Of a stretch of DNA of 64,000 bases, positions 8,876 to 17,753 are shown piece by piece. Below the pieces are notes generated by a model. That model did no database searches and was not told the origin of the DNA. It worked only from the letters and a program-made list of their open reading frames with translations. Every line of letters begins with the position of its first letter. The first letter of the stretch is position 1. The stretch is from an uncultured Lachnospiraceae bacterium (lineage in GTDB: Bacteria; Bacillota; Clostridia; Lachnospirales; Lachnospiraceae): NCBI GenBank assembly GCA_947631685.1, contig CANRMI010000008.1:45551-109550 (forward strand), in the 5' to 3' direction. The position numbers and the translations under genes are program-made.

Positions 8876-11402
8876 GAAGGCGCTGGCGCTTTTGCTGGCA
8901 GCCAGTATGACGGCAGGTCTGGCGGCCTGTGGAGGGGGAAGCGGCGGCAAAAACCTTTTAACCAATGAAGACGCCAAAAAATACGTCTATAAAATGGAGG
9001 AGATGAATGTGGATCTGGGAGATGCCAGCATCAGGGCAGCCTGTGTGGTGGACGGCCGGGTGTACGCTCTCTCCACCAACTATTACTATGAAGAAATGAC
9101 GGGATCGGTATTCAGCCTGTATTCTTTCAATATGGACGGCAGCGACCTGAAGGAAACGGAGCTCTTCAATACCTTAAAACCCAATCCGGACTATGTCCAG
9201 CCCGACGCGGGAGATGAAGAAGGTGTAGGGGATGAAGAAGGCGCGGGAGACGAAGACGGTATGGAGGGCGGCGAGGATGCCATCATGCCTTTGAGCGCGC
9301 CGGGCATAGCCGTTCCAGAGACGGAGGAGATAACGGACGAGGATACAGACGGGGACGAGAATGAGGATACCGACACGGACGTCGAACCCCGGACGGAAGA
9401 TCTGAACTGGATGGAGGACGTGAATCTGAACACCTATGCCCTTAACGAAAAGGGGTGCTATATGGTGACGGAGAGAAGTACCTATGCCTACGACGCGGAC
9501 GGCAATTATGTTCCGGGAGAGTATCAGCTGGAGATGAGAGCTTATGATCTGGCCGGCAATGAGCTCTATCGCACGACGCTGAATGACAATGCGGAGGAAT
9601 ATATGTATGTGTCCAGTATGGCGGTGGACGCGCAGGGAAATACGGCGATAGTGACGGACGGGGAAAGTGGTGCCATTTTATTCTTTGACGCCAAGGGCGC
9701 CCCTGTGGGCAATGTGGACCTGGCTTCCCAGCAGATAGGCTATGTGACGCGCGCCTTTGCGGATAAAGAAGGCAGACTGAATATTCTGGCCTATGACAAC
9801 AATTATGAGAAAGTAAGCCTGTACCGCTACAACATGCAGACGGGCGCTTCCGAAGACGCGGGCGACCTGCTGCCCACCATTACCAACTACAATATTTCGG
9901 CCGGTAAGGGTTACGACTTCTTTTTGCGGGACTCCTTAGGCGTTTACGGATACAATGTGGGAGATGAGGAGGTAACACAGGTTTTAAGTTATCTCAATTC
10001 CGATCTGGACTACAATTCCATCAATGATGTCTATGAAGTGGACGAAGAGCATCTGTGCTGTATCTATTATAATGAGGAGGACTGGAGTGTCCACTTCGCG
10101 CTTTTGACTTATGTGGATCCGGCGACCATTCCCGATAAGGAAGTGATCTCCTTAGCATGTTTTGATATGAACTGGGATCTGCGCCAGAAGCTGGTGGAGT
10201 TTAACCGCAACAGCGATCAATACCGCATTGTGGTAAAGGACTACAGCAGCTACAACACCATGGATGATTATTCCGCGGGCTATACCCGCATGAACAACGA
10301 CATCCTGACGGGCCAGATTCCCGATATCATCGTATTGGACAGATACAGTATGCCCGTGGATTCCTATATTGCCAAGGGACTGCTGGCGGATATAGGCAAA
10401 ATGATAGATGAAGATGAGGAACTGAACAGGGAGGACTACATGGAAAATGTCTTTGATGCTTATTCCGTGGACGGTAAGCTCTATTCCATTATCCCTGCTT
10501 TCAGTGTACAGACCTTGGCGGCGAAGACCGCGCTGGTGGGAGATACGCCGGGCTGGACCATGGATGATCTGAAAGCTTTGATGGAGAAATATCCCGATGC
10601 CAATGTCTTTGAATCCAGCTATACGAGGGATACCATTCTTTCACAGGTTCTGATGTTTTCCGGCTCCAAATACGTGGAAAACGATACGGGAAAATGCCAT
10701 TTTGACAGCGAGGAATTTATCGACATGCTGGAATTTGTCAAGCAGTTCCCGGAAGAATACGATTATGAAAACGACGACATGATGAACGATTATACGCAGT
10801 ATCAGCTGCAGTACCGCAACAACAATACGCTTTTGGCTTCCGTTTACTTCAGTTCTTTCGATAACTGGGACGGCTATACCTACGCGAGACAGGTACAGTT
10901 CGGAGAGCCCATTACCATGATCGGATTCCCTACGGACGAGGGCAACGGTGCCGTAGTCAGGGCTTATATGGAGTATGCCATTTCCGCCCGCTCCCAGGTA
11001 AAGGAAGGGGCGTGGGAATTTTTGCGGTACTATCTGACCGAAGAGTACCAGACAGGGGACAGCTTTTACGCGCTGCCCGTTTTAAGGGAAGCTCTGTTAG
11101 ACAAAATAGAACGGTCCAAGGAGCGTCCTTACTGGATAGATGAAAACGGGAATCCCAACTATTACGACGATTCCTTTAGTATAGGCGACGAAAGCTTTAA
11201 CTTTGTACCTATGAGCGACGAAGAGGGGGAGGCGCTGTACGAGTATATCTGCAGTGTCAACCAGCCCAGCTACTATGATGATAACCTGGAGAAGATCATT
11301 ACGGAAGAGGCTGCGGGCTTCTTTGCCGGACAGAAATCCGCCAAAGAAGTAGCGGAGATTATCCAGAGCAGAGCCCAGGTCTACATCAATGAAAGCAGAT
11401 AA
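8859..11402 (+). CDS. Second large lipoprotein: propeller-like region plus solute-binding domain
   Basis: 847 residues from ATG 8859, which has AGGAGG six bases upstream; an upstream ATG at 8844 would use no such site. Lipobox LAAC (Cys24). The layout mirrors the protein at 1688: a propeller-like N-terminal half and a solute-binding C-terminal half (LACFDMNWDLRQKLVEFNR, then MNNDILTGQIPDIIVLDR, then GLLADIGKMIDED), ending FAGQKSAKEVAEIIQSR. It has an extra acidic linker at about residues 115-180 with short GDEEG repeats. Two diverged paralogues in one locus suggest two ligands, or a receptor pair for the same transporter. Confidence 0.85.
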   Translation: MKKLTKKALALLLAASMTAGLAACGGGSGGKNLLTNEDAKKYVYKMEEMNVDLGDASIRAACVVDGRVYALSTNYYYEEMTGSVFSLYSFNMDGSDLKETELFNTLKPNPDYVQPDAGDEEGVGDEEGAGDEDGMEGGEDAIMPLSAPGIAVPETEEITDEDTDGDENEDTDTDVEPRTEDLNWMEDVNLNTYALNEKGCYMVTERSTYAYDADGNYVPGEYQLEMRAYDLAGNELYRTTLNDNAEEYMYVSSMAVDAQGNTAIVTDGESGAILFFDAKGAPVGNVDLASQQIGYVTRAFADKEGRLNILAYDNNYEKVSLYRYNMQTGASEDAGDLLPTITNYNISAGKGYDFFLRDSLGVYGYNVGDEEVTQVLSYLNSDLDYNSINDVYEVDEEHLCCIYYNEEDWSVHFALLTYVDPATIPDKEVISLACFDMNWDLRQKLVEFNRNSDQYRIVVKDYSSYNTMDDYSAGYTRMNNDILTGQIPDIIVLDRYSMPVDSYIAKGLLADIGKMIDEDEELNREDYMENVFDAYSVDGKLYSIIPAFSVQTLAAKTALVGDTPGWTMDDLKALMEKYPDANVFESSYTRDTILSQVLMFSGSKYVENDTGKCHFDSEEFIDMLEFVKQFPEEYDYENDDMMNDYTQYQLQYRNNNTLLASVYFSSFDNWDGYTYARQVQFGEPITMIGFPTDEGNGAVVRAYMEYAISARSQVKEGAWEFLRYYLTEEYQTGDSFYALPVLREALLDKIERSKERPYWIDENGNPNYYDDSFSIGDESFNFVPMSDEEGEALYEYICSVNQPSYYDDNLEKIITEEAAGFFAGQKSAKEVAEIIQSRAQVYINESR

Positions 11403-11406
11403 TGTA

Positions 11407-11435
11407 TTGCATGTCGGAGAAATAACGGGTATAAT
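11407..11435 (+). promoter_or_regulatory. Promoter for gpmI
   Basis: TTGCAT (11407-11412), 17 bp, TATAAT (11430-11435), about 58 bp before the gpmI start codon. Confidence 0.65.
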
Positions 11436-11493
11436 CTCATGCAGAAGAGAAAAATAACATACCGGATATGTATGAGTAAAGAAGGAGAACGAC

Positions 11494-13035
11494 ATGAGTA
11501 AAAAGACAACGGTACTGATGATACTGGATGGCTACGGCCTCAACGAGCAGGTAAAAGGAAACGCGGTGGCCCAGGCTAAGACGCCCGTTATGGACAGCCT
11601 GATGGCAGAGTATCCCTTTGTCAGGGGAAATGCCAGCGGCATGGCGGTGGGACTGCCTGACGGACAGATGGGAAACTCGGAAGTAGGACATCTGAATATG
11701 GGAGCCGGACGTATTGTGTATCAGGAGCTTACCAGGATCACCAAGGAGATCCAGGATGGTACCTTTTTTGAAAATCCCGCGCTTTTAAAGGCCATGGAAA
11801 ACTGTAAGAAGAACAACAGCGCCCTGCACTGCATGGGACTGTTATCCGACGGCGGCGTGCACAGCCATATCACCCATTTGTACGGGCTTTTGGAAATGGC
11901 CAAAAGAAACGGCCTGGAAAAGGTATTTGTGCACTGCTTTTTGGACGGCAGAGACACGCCTCCCGAGAGCGGCAAGGGCTTTGCCCAGGCGCTGACGGAA
12001 GAGATGAAGAAGATCGGCGTAGGCCGGATCGCCACCGTCATGGGCCGGTATTACGCCATGGACAGGGACAACAATTACGACAGAGTGGAGCTGGCCTACA
12101 ACGCCATGACAAAGGGAGAGGGAGAGACCGCTGCCTGCGGCGTCTGCGGTATCCAGGCTTCCTATGACAAGGAAGTGACGGACGAGTTCGTGCGTCCCAC
12201 CGTGGTAGTGGAGGACGGAAAGCCGATCGCCACTGTGCAGGACGGAGACTCCGTTGTATTCTTTAACTTCCGCCCCGACAGGGCAAGGGAGATCAGCAGG
12301 GCTTTCTGCGAAGACGAGTTTACCCGTTTTGAAAGGGGCAGCCGGAAAAATATTGTTTATGTCTGCTTCTCCGATTACGATCCGACGATTCCCAACAAGG
12401 AAGTGGCTTTCCATAAGATCGCGGTCACTAATACCTTTGGAGAATGGCTGGCAGCCAACAACATGACGCAGGCCCGTATCGCGGAAACGGAAAAATACGC
12501 CCATGTGACTTTCTTTTTCAATGGGGGCGTGGAGGAGCCCAATCCGGGAGAGGACAGGATTTTAGTCAACTCCCCCAAGGTAGCTACCTATGACCTGAAG
12601 CCGGAAATGAGCGCCTATGAGGTCTGCGATAAACTGACGGACGCTATCCGCAGCGGCAAATATGATGTCATCATCATCAATTTCGCCAATCCCGACATGG
12701 TAGGACATACCGGCGTGGAGGCGGCTGCCATCAAAGCGGTGGAGGCTGTGGACGAATGCGTGGGCAAAGCAGTGGAAGCGGTAAAAGAAACGGGGAGCGT
12801 ACTTTTTATCTGCGCTGACCACGGCAACGCGGAGCAGCTGATCGACTATGAGACCGGCGCGCCCTTTACCGCCCATACCACCAACCAGGTGCCTTTCATC
12901 CTGGTAAATTACGACTCTGCCTATACTCTGCGGGACGGCGGCTGTCTGGCGGACATTGTGCCTACCCTGATCGAGATCATGGGGAAGAAGCAGCCTGTGG
13001 AAATGACGGGCAAGTCACTTTTAGTCAGGAAATAA
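11494..13035 (+). CDS. gpmI: 2,3-bisphosphoglycerate-independent phosphoglycerate mutase
   Basis: 513 residues, the normal length. It interconverts 3- and 2-phosphoglycerate in glycolysis, in the cytoplasm. Motifs: N-terminal LMILDGYGL (metal-binding Asp), GNSEVGHLNMGAGR with the phosphorylated Ser62, HCFLDGRDTPPES, RYYAMDRDNN, and the C-terminal metal site CADHGNAEQLIDYETG. It is followed 63 bp later by eno, the next enzyme of the pathway. AAGGAG precedes ATG 11494. Confidence 0.97.
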   Translation: MSKKTTVLMILDGYGLNEQVKGNAVAQAKTPVMDSLMAEYPFVRGNASGMAVGLPDGQMGNSEVGHLNMGAGRIVYQELTRITKEIQDGTFFENPALLKAMENCKKNNSALHCMGLLSDGGVHSHITHLYGLLEMAKRNGLEKVFVHCFLDGRDTPPESGKGFAQALTEEMKKIGVGRIATVMGRYYAMDRDNNYDRVELAYNAMTKGEGETAACGVCGIQASYDKEVTDEFVRPTVVVEDGKPIATVQDGDSVVFFNFRPDRAREISRAFCEDEFTRFERGSRKNIVYVCFSDYDPTIPNKEVAFHKIAVTNTFGEWLAANNMTQARIAETEKYAHVTFFFNGGVEEPNPGEDRILVNSPKVATYDLKPEMSAYEVCDKLTDAIRSGKYDVIIINFANPDMVGHTGVEAAAIKAVEAVDECVGKAVEAVKETGSVLFICADHGNAEQLIDYETGAPFTAHTTNQVPFILVNYDSAYTLRDGGCLADIVPTLIEIMGKKQPVEMTGKSLLVRK

Positions 13036-13068
13036 TTCCATCAGAAAACTTATATTTTAAGCGTATCG

Positions 13069-13099
13069 TGGCATACTTATCCCTAAAGGAGGTATGCCA
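13069..13099 (+). promoter_or_regulatory. Stem-loop enclosing the eno ribosome binding site
   Basis: TGGCATAC (13069-13076) and GTATGCCA (13092-13099) are perfect 8 bp inverted arms. The 15-nt loop holds AAAGGAG, and the right arm reaches the A of the eno ATG. This could present or mask the start site; no regulator is known from the sequence. Confidence 0.45.
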
Positions 13100-14418
13100 T
13101 GAGTGCTTATTTGAAGATTATTGACGTACATGGAAGAGAAATTCTGGATTCCAGGGGGAATCCTACCATAGAAGCGGAAGTGACCGTACAGACGGGAAGT
13201 TACAGCGTGTTTACGGGACGGGCAGCAGTGCCCTCCGGCGCCAGTACGGGACGGTTTGAGGCAGTGGAGCTGCGGGACGGTGAGCCCCGTTATTTCGGAC
13301 TGGGGGTACGCCATGCGGTGGAGAATATCGAAACGAAGATCAAGCCCGTCCTGCTGGAAAAAAACGCGCTGGAACAGGTGATGATCGACAATCTCTTAGT
13401 GGAGACGGACGGTACGGACAACAAGGGCAATCTGGGAGCAAACGCCGCCCTGGGCGTTTCCCTGGCCTGCGCCAGGGCAGCGGCTAAAGCCCTGAATCTG
13501 CCTCTGTACCGCTATCTGGGCGGTATCCACACCAGGCAGATGCCCATCCCTATGATGAATATATTAAACGGCGGCAGACACGCGGCCAATACCGTGGATT
13601 TTCAGGAGTTTATGATCATGCCTGTGAACGCCGGCAGTTTCAGGGAGGCGCTGCGCGTCTGCGCGGAGGTCTATCACAATCTGAAGAAGATCCTGGAGGA
13701 TAAGGGGTATTCTACCGGCGTGGGTGACGAGGGCGGTTTCGCACCGGATCTGCCGGACGCGGAAGCGGTGCTGGATCTGATCATGCAGGCCGTGGAAGCG
13801 GCGGGCTACGCGCCCGGCGGGGACATCAGGATAGCCCTGGATGTGGCCGCCAGCGAGCTCTACAACGAAAAGACTGGCATGTACCATTTTCCGGGAGAGA
13901 GCAGTTTAAAGAAGCAGGATGTGGTCCGGGATACGGGGGAGATGATAGCCTACTATGAAAGGCTGCTTGACAGGTATCCTCTGGTTTCCGTGGAAGACGG
14001 TCTGGCGGAGGACGACTGGGACGGATTCAAGCTGCTGACGCAGAGGCTGGGAGATAAACTGCAGCTGGTGGGAGACGACCTTTTTGTCACCAATGTAAAA
14101 CGGCTGGACGCGGGCATCCGCTTAGGAACCGCCAACGCCATTTTGGTAAAGGTCAACCAGATCGGCACCCTTTCCGAAGCCTTTGACGCGGTGGAAATGG
14201 CGCAGAAAAATGGGTACAATGCCATTATTTCCCACCGGTCGGGAGAGACCGAGGACACTTTTATCGCGGATATCGCGGTGGCCTTAAACGCGGGGCAGAT
14301 CAAAACGGGAGCGCCCTGCCGTTCCGACAGAGTGGCAAAATACAACCGTCTGCTGCGGATCGAGGAAGAATTAGCGGGCTCCGCCATATACCGGGATGTC
14401 TTTACGGACAGAAAATAA
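13099..14418 (+). CDS. eno: Enolase
   Basis: 439 residues. It converts 2-phosphoglycerate to phosphoenolpyruvate. Visible hallmarks are [15 protein letters not shown] at the N-terminus, the mobile loop [20 protein letters not shown], the metal ligands in [12 protein letters not shown] and GDDLFVTN, the catalytic Lys in [13 protein letters not shown], and the signature SHRSGETED. It sits directly after gpmI, so a glycolytic pair is likely co-transcribed, though a stem-loop spans its translation start. Start ATG 13099 has AAAGGAGG just upstream. Confidence 0.97.
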   Translation: MSAYLKIIDVHGREILDSRGNPTIEAEVTVQTGSYSVFTGRAAVPSGASTGRFEAVELRDGEPRYFGLGVRHAVENIETKIKPVLLEKNALEQVMIDNLLVETDGTDNKGNLGANAALGVSLACARAAAKALNLPLYRYLGGIHTRQMPIPMMNILNGGRHAANTVDFQEFMIMPVNAGSFREALRVCAEVYHNLKKILEDKGYSTGVGDEGGFAPDLPDAEAVLDLIMQAVEAAGYAPGGDIRIALDVAASELYNEKTGMYHFPGESSLKKQDVVRDTGEMIAYYERLLDRYPLVSVEDGLAEDDWDGFKLLTQRLGDKLQLVGDDLFVTNVKRLDAGIRLGTANAILVKVNQIGTLSEAFDAVEMAQKNGYNAIISHRSGETEDTFIADIAVALNAGQIKTGAPCRSDRVAKYNRLLRIEEELAGSAIYRDVFTDRK

Positions 14419-14429
14419 CCGGCTTTTAC

Positions 14430-14457
14430 TTGATTCTTCTTCCCAATATAGTATAAT
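14430..14457 (+). promoter_or_regulatory. Promoter for trkA-trkH
   Basis: TTGATT (14430-14435), 16 bp, TATAAT (14452-14457), 50 bp before the trkA ATG. Confidence 0.6.
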
Positions 14458-14506
14458 GGACAGGTAAGCCCTACAGGAATGGCCTGGGGCTGAAGGAGAG
14501 AAATCC

Positions 14507-15862
14507 ATGAAAATTGTGATCGTAGGCTGTGGGAACGTGGGCACAGCCCTGGCAGAGCAGCTGAGCAAGGAAGGGCATTCCATTACCGTTGTGGATGAGA
14601 AGGAAGAGCTGGTGAACAGTCTCAGCAATACCTATGATATTATGGGGTTCGCGGGAAACGGCGCCGTATACAGCGTGCAGCAGGAAGCCGGAATCAGGGA
14701 GGCGGATCTTTTGATCGCGGTGACAGGGCAGGATGAATTGAATCTCCTGTGCTGTCTGATCGCCAGAAAGGCGGGAGGCTGCCATACCATAGCCAGAGTG
14801 CGCAACCCCATGTATTACAAGGAAAGCGCCTATCTGAAAGAGGAGCTGGGCCTTTCTTTGGTGATCAATCCCGAATTTGCGGTGGCCACGGAGATCGCGA
14901 GGCTGTTGAAATTCCCCTCGGCCCTGAAGATAGATTCTTTCGCGAAGGGCAGAGTGGAACTGGTAAAATACAGGATTGGCGAACAATCCGTTCTCTGCGA
15001 CATGCAGTTAAAGGATGTGGGCAGCCGGTTTAAGAGCGATGTGCTGATCTGTGTCGTGGAGCGGGGGGAAAACGTCTATATCCCCGACGGCAATTTTCAG
15101 TTGAAAGCGGGGGATGCGCTGACCTTTGCGGCGGCGTCCTCCAAAATAGCGGCATTTTTTAAGAAGATAGGCGTACCAACCGCCAGGGTAAAGGACACCA
15201 TGATAGTGGGAGGCGGAGAAACCTCTTACTATCTGGCTTCCCAGCTGGCGGATATGGGGATCAAGGTCAAGATCATCGATAAGTCCAGAGCCCGCTGCGA
15301 GGAATTGAGCGAACTGCTCCCGGAGGCCATGATCATCTGCGGAGACGGCACGGAGAGGGCGGTCTTGATGGAGGAGGGCCTGGCTCTCGCGGAGTCTTTT
15401 GTTTCCATGACGAATTTTGACGAAGAAAATATCATGCTTTCCCTTTTTGCCAAGAGTCTTTCCCAGGCCAAGGTGATCACCAGAGTCCACCGCATTTCCT
15501 ATGATGAGATCATAGACAGCATGGACCTGGGCAGCATTGTCTATCCCCGGAATATTACGGCGGAAACCATTATCAAATATGTGCGGGCCATGCACAATTC
15601 CATAGGCAGCAATATCGAGACTCTTTACCGTTTAAATGACAACAGGGTGGAAGCGCTGGAATTTTTGATCAGAGAAGACTGCCCGTTAGTGGGGATCCCT
15701 CTTCAGGAACTGAAGCTGAAAAAGAATATTCTGGTGTGCAGCATCAATCACCGGGGCAGTATTTCCACTCCCGGCGGCCAGAGCAGGATCCAGGTGGGAG
15801 ATACGGTGGTGGTGGTAACCACCCAGAGCGGTTTCAACGATATAAGGGATATTTTGGAGTAA
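14507..15862 (+). CDS. trkA: Trk potassium transport system NAD-binding protein TrkA
   Basis: 451 residues, which matches the full-length TrkA with two RCK repeats. The first Rossmann motif is IVGCGNVGTALAEQL near residue 5; the second is MIVGGGETSYYLASQL near residue 228. Each is followed by an RCK_C-like domain (for example SVLCDMQLKDVG and CPLVGIPLQELKLKK). In the family it is the cytoplasmic gating ring that binds nucleotides and controls the TrkH channel. trkH starts 9 bp downstream, which supports this partnership. A single-repeat homologue (KtrA type) lies at 48787. Confidence 0.93.
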   Translation: MKIVIVGCGNVGTALAEQLSKEGHSITVVDEKEELVNSLSNTYDIMGFAGNGAVYSVQQEAGIREADLLIAVTGQDELNLLCCLIARKAGGCHTIARVRNPMYYKESAYLKEELGLSLVINPEFAVATEIARLLKFPSALKIDSFAKGRVELVKYRIGEQSVLCDMQLKDVGSRFKSDVLICVVERGENVYIPDGNFQLKAGDALTFAAASSKIAAFFKKIGVPTARVKDTMIVGGGETSYYLASQLADMGIKVKIIDKSRARCEELSELLPEAMIICGDGTERAVLMEEGLALAESFVSMTNFDEENIMLSLFAKSLSQAKVITRVHRISYDEIIDSMDLGSIVYPRNITAETIIKYVRAMHNSIGSNIETLYRLNDNRVEALEFLIREDCPLVGIPLQELKLKKNILVCSINHRGSISTPGGQSRIQVGDTVVVVTTQSGFNDIRDILE

Positions 15863-15871
15863 ACGGCAGAT

Positions 15872-17308
15872 ATGAATTACGGAATCATTCTTTACATATT
15901 GTCCAGCGTACTGGAATTCGCGGGGGCCTTTATGCTTCTGCCCGCGGGGGTGGGCTTCTTTTACGGAGAAAAGGAGAGCTTCGCCTTTCTGCTGGTAGCG
16001 GCGGTAAGTCTGCTGGCCGGCTTCCTGGGACGTCTGAAAAAACCAAAAAGCAAGGTGTTTTACGCCAGGGAGGGGTTTGTGACCGTTTCTCTGAGCTGGA
16101 TCCTGTTGAGTCTGGTGGGGGCGCTTCCCTTTGTGCTCACCGGAGAGATCCCTTTTTATGTGGACGCCCTGTTTGAAACGGTTTCCGGCTTTACCACCAC
16201 CGGAGGCACCATTTTGCCGGATGTGGAGGTCCTGGCTCACTGCAGCCAGTTCTGGAGGCTGTTTACCCACTGGCTGGGCGGTATGGGCGTACTGGTGCTG
16301 ATACTGGCGATCCTGCCTTTGTCCGGCAGCTACAATATGCATCTGATGCGGGCGGAGAGCACCGGCCCGTCGGTGGGCAAGCTGGTGCCCAAGATCAAGA
16401 GCAGTGCCCGCATTCTCTATGAGATCTATATCGGGATCACCCTGCTTCAGATCATTCTGCTTTTGTGCGGAGGGCTTTCCCTGTATGAATCGGCGGGACT
16501 GACCTTTTCCACAGTGGGAACGGGAGGTTTCGGATTCTTGAACAGCAGCGCGAAGGACTATTCCCGCTATGTACAGGTGGTGCTGCTCATCTTTATGCTC
16601 CTTTGCGGAGTCAGCTTCAACTGTTATTACCTGCTTTTAGCGCGTAAACCCAAAGAGGTCCTGCAGAGTGAAGAGCTCCGCGCGTATCTTGGGATCGCGG
16701 CGGGAGCCGCCCTTTTGATCGGCTTCAACGCCAGAGGACAGTTTGTCAATTTGGGGGAATCCCTGTACCAGGCTCTGTTCCAGGTGGCGTCGGTGATGAC
16801 GACCACAGGATTTACCACCTGTGATTTTAACGCGTGGCCCATGTTCAGCAAGACCATCCTGTTTTTGCTGATGATCGTGGGGGCCTGCGCCGGTTCCACG
16901 GGCGGCGGCTTAAAGGTTTCCCGTCTGGTGGTGCTGATGAAGAGCATAAAGGGGGAGATCCTGCAGGTCATCCATCCCAGGAGCGTCAAGAAGCTTCACA
17001 TGGACGGCAGGGGAATCTCCGCGGGCGTGCTGCATTCCATTCGGATGTATCTGGTGCTTTACGCGGGAATCTACCTGGTGTCGGTGCTTTTGATCAGCAT
17101 AGATAACTTTAGCTTTGAGACCAACGCCTCCGCGGTCATGGCCATGTTCAACAATGTGGGGCCCGGATTTGACGCGGTGGGGCCGTTGGGGAATTACGCT
17201 TCCTTTTCCGCCTTTTCCAAAATAGTACTCATGTTTGATATGCTGGCGGGAAGGCTGGAGCTGTTGCCCATGCTGGTGCTGTTTTCTCCTAAAACATGGA
17301 AGAAGTAA
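15872..17308 (+). CDS. trkH: TrkH family potassium uptake channel
   Basis: 478-residue integral membrane protein. The four pore regions of the superfamily are visible: FETVSGFTTTGGTIL, FSTVGTGGFGF, VMTTTGFTTCDF and MFNNVGPGFDAVG; the glycine in each forms the K+ filter. It pairs with TrkA immediately upstream. It ends before secG with a 127 bp gap that holds a TTCCAGGAAAAAAT direct repeat and the secG promoter but no clear terminator. Confidence 0.94.
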   Translation: MNYGIILYILSSVLEFAGAFMLLPAGVGFFYGEKESFAFLLVAAVSLLAGFLGRLKKPKSKVFYAREGFVTVSLSWILLSLVGALPFVLTGEIPFYVDALFETVSGFTTTGGTILPDVEVLAHCSQFWRLFTHWLGGMGVLVLILAILPLSGSYNMHLMRAESTGPSVGKLVPKIKSSARILYEIYIGITLLQIILLLCGGLSLYESAGLTFSTVGTGGFGFLNSSAKDYSRYVQVVLLIFMLLCGVSFNCYYLLLARKPKEVLQSEELRAYLGIAAGAALLIGFNARGQFVNLGESLYQALFQVASVMTTTGFTTCDFNAWPMFSKTILFLLMIVGACAGSTGGGLKVSRLVVLMKSIKGEILQVIHPRSVKKLHMDGRGISAGVLHSIRMYLVLYAGIYLVSVLLISIDNFSFETNASAVMAMFNNVGPGFDAVGPLGNYASFSAFSKIVLMFDMLAGRLELLPMLVLFSPKTWKK

Positions 17309-17350
17309 CTTCCAGGAAAAAATGATTTCCAGGAAAAAATAAAAAAGTAG

Positions 17351-17379
17351 TTGTAAATAGGATAGTGTTATGGTAAACT
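17351..17379 (+). promoter_or_regulatory. Promoter for secG
   Basis: TTGTAA (17351-17356), 17 bp, TAAACT (17374-17379) with a TGG extended -10. Confidence 0.5.
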
Positions 17380-17435
17380 GTTTTTTGTATGATTTTACTG
17401 AACGTGATGAAAGTGTTTTTCCGGAGGTGTAAACA

Positions 17436-17666
17436 TTGAGAGTTGCATTGACTGTTCTTTTTATTCTGATATGTATTGCATTGGTAGTGCTGGTATTGAT
17501 GCAGGAGGGCAAGTCGGCGGGCTTAGGCGCTATCAGCGGCGCGGCTGAGACCTACTGGGGGAAGAATAAGGGACGCTCCATGGAGGGACAGCTGGTAAAG
17601 ATCACCAAGATCCTGTCCGTGGCCTTTATCCTTATCGCATTGATACTGAATCTGAATTTGTTTTAA
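17436..17666 (+). CDS. secG: Preprotein translocase subunit SecG
   Basis: 76 residues with two membrane helices (about 3-20 and 54-75) joined by a Gly/Ser-rich loop (MQEGKSAGLGAISGAAETYWGK), the standard SecG layout. It is an accessory subunit of the SecYEG channel that aids SecA-driven export. The start is a TTG codon at 17436 with GGAGGT seven bases upstream; no ATG fits. The order secG-rnr-smpB-ssrA is a familiar Firmicutes arrangement. Confidence 0.95.
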   Translation: MRVALTVLFILICIALVVLVLMQEGKSAGLGAISGAAETYWGKNKGRSMEGQLVKITKILSVAFILIALILNLNLF

Positions 17667-17679
17667 ACGGGTTTCAGAC

Positions 17680-17707
17680 AGAGCACTCCGACAGGGGTGC
17701 TCTTTTT
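17680..17707 (+). terminator. Terminator between secG and rnr
   Basis: AGAGCAC (17680-17686) and GTGCTCT (17697-17703) form a stem with a 10-nt loop, followed by a T-run. It lies before the rnr ATG, so rnr may depend on read-through or an unseen promoter. Confidence 0.75.
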
Positions 17708-17753
17708 ATACGCGAGAAGGGCGCGCGCGCCGGAAAACCTATACGGGAGAGCT

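Noticed and set aside
1688..11402. A plain carbohydrate ABC importer operon
   Set aside because: Adaptor and MacB-like genes, duplicated giant binding proteins and lack of an ATPase do not fit a standard importer.
17697..17753. N-terminal extension of RNase R
   Set aside because: It would start inside the secG terminator and adds residues not typical of the family.
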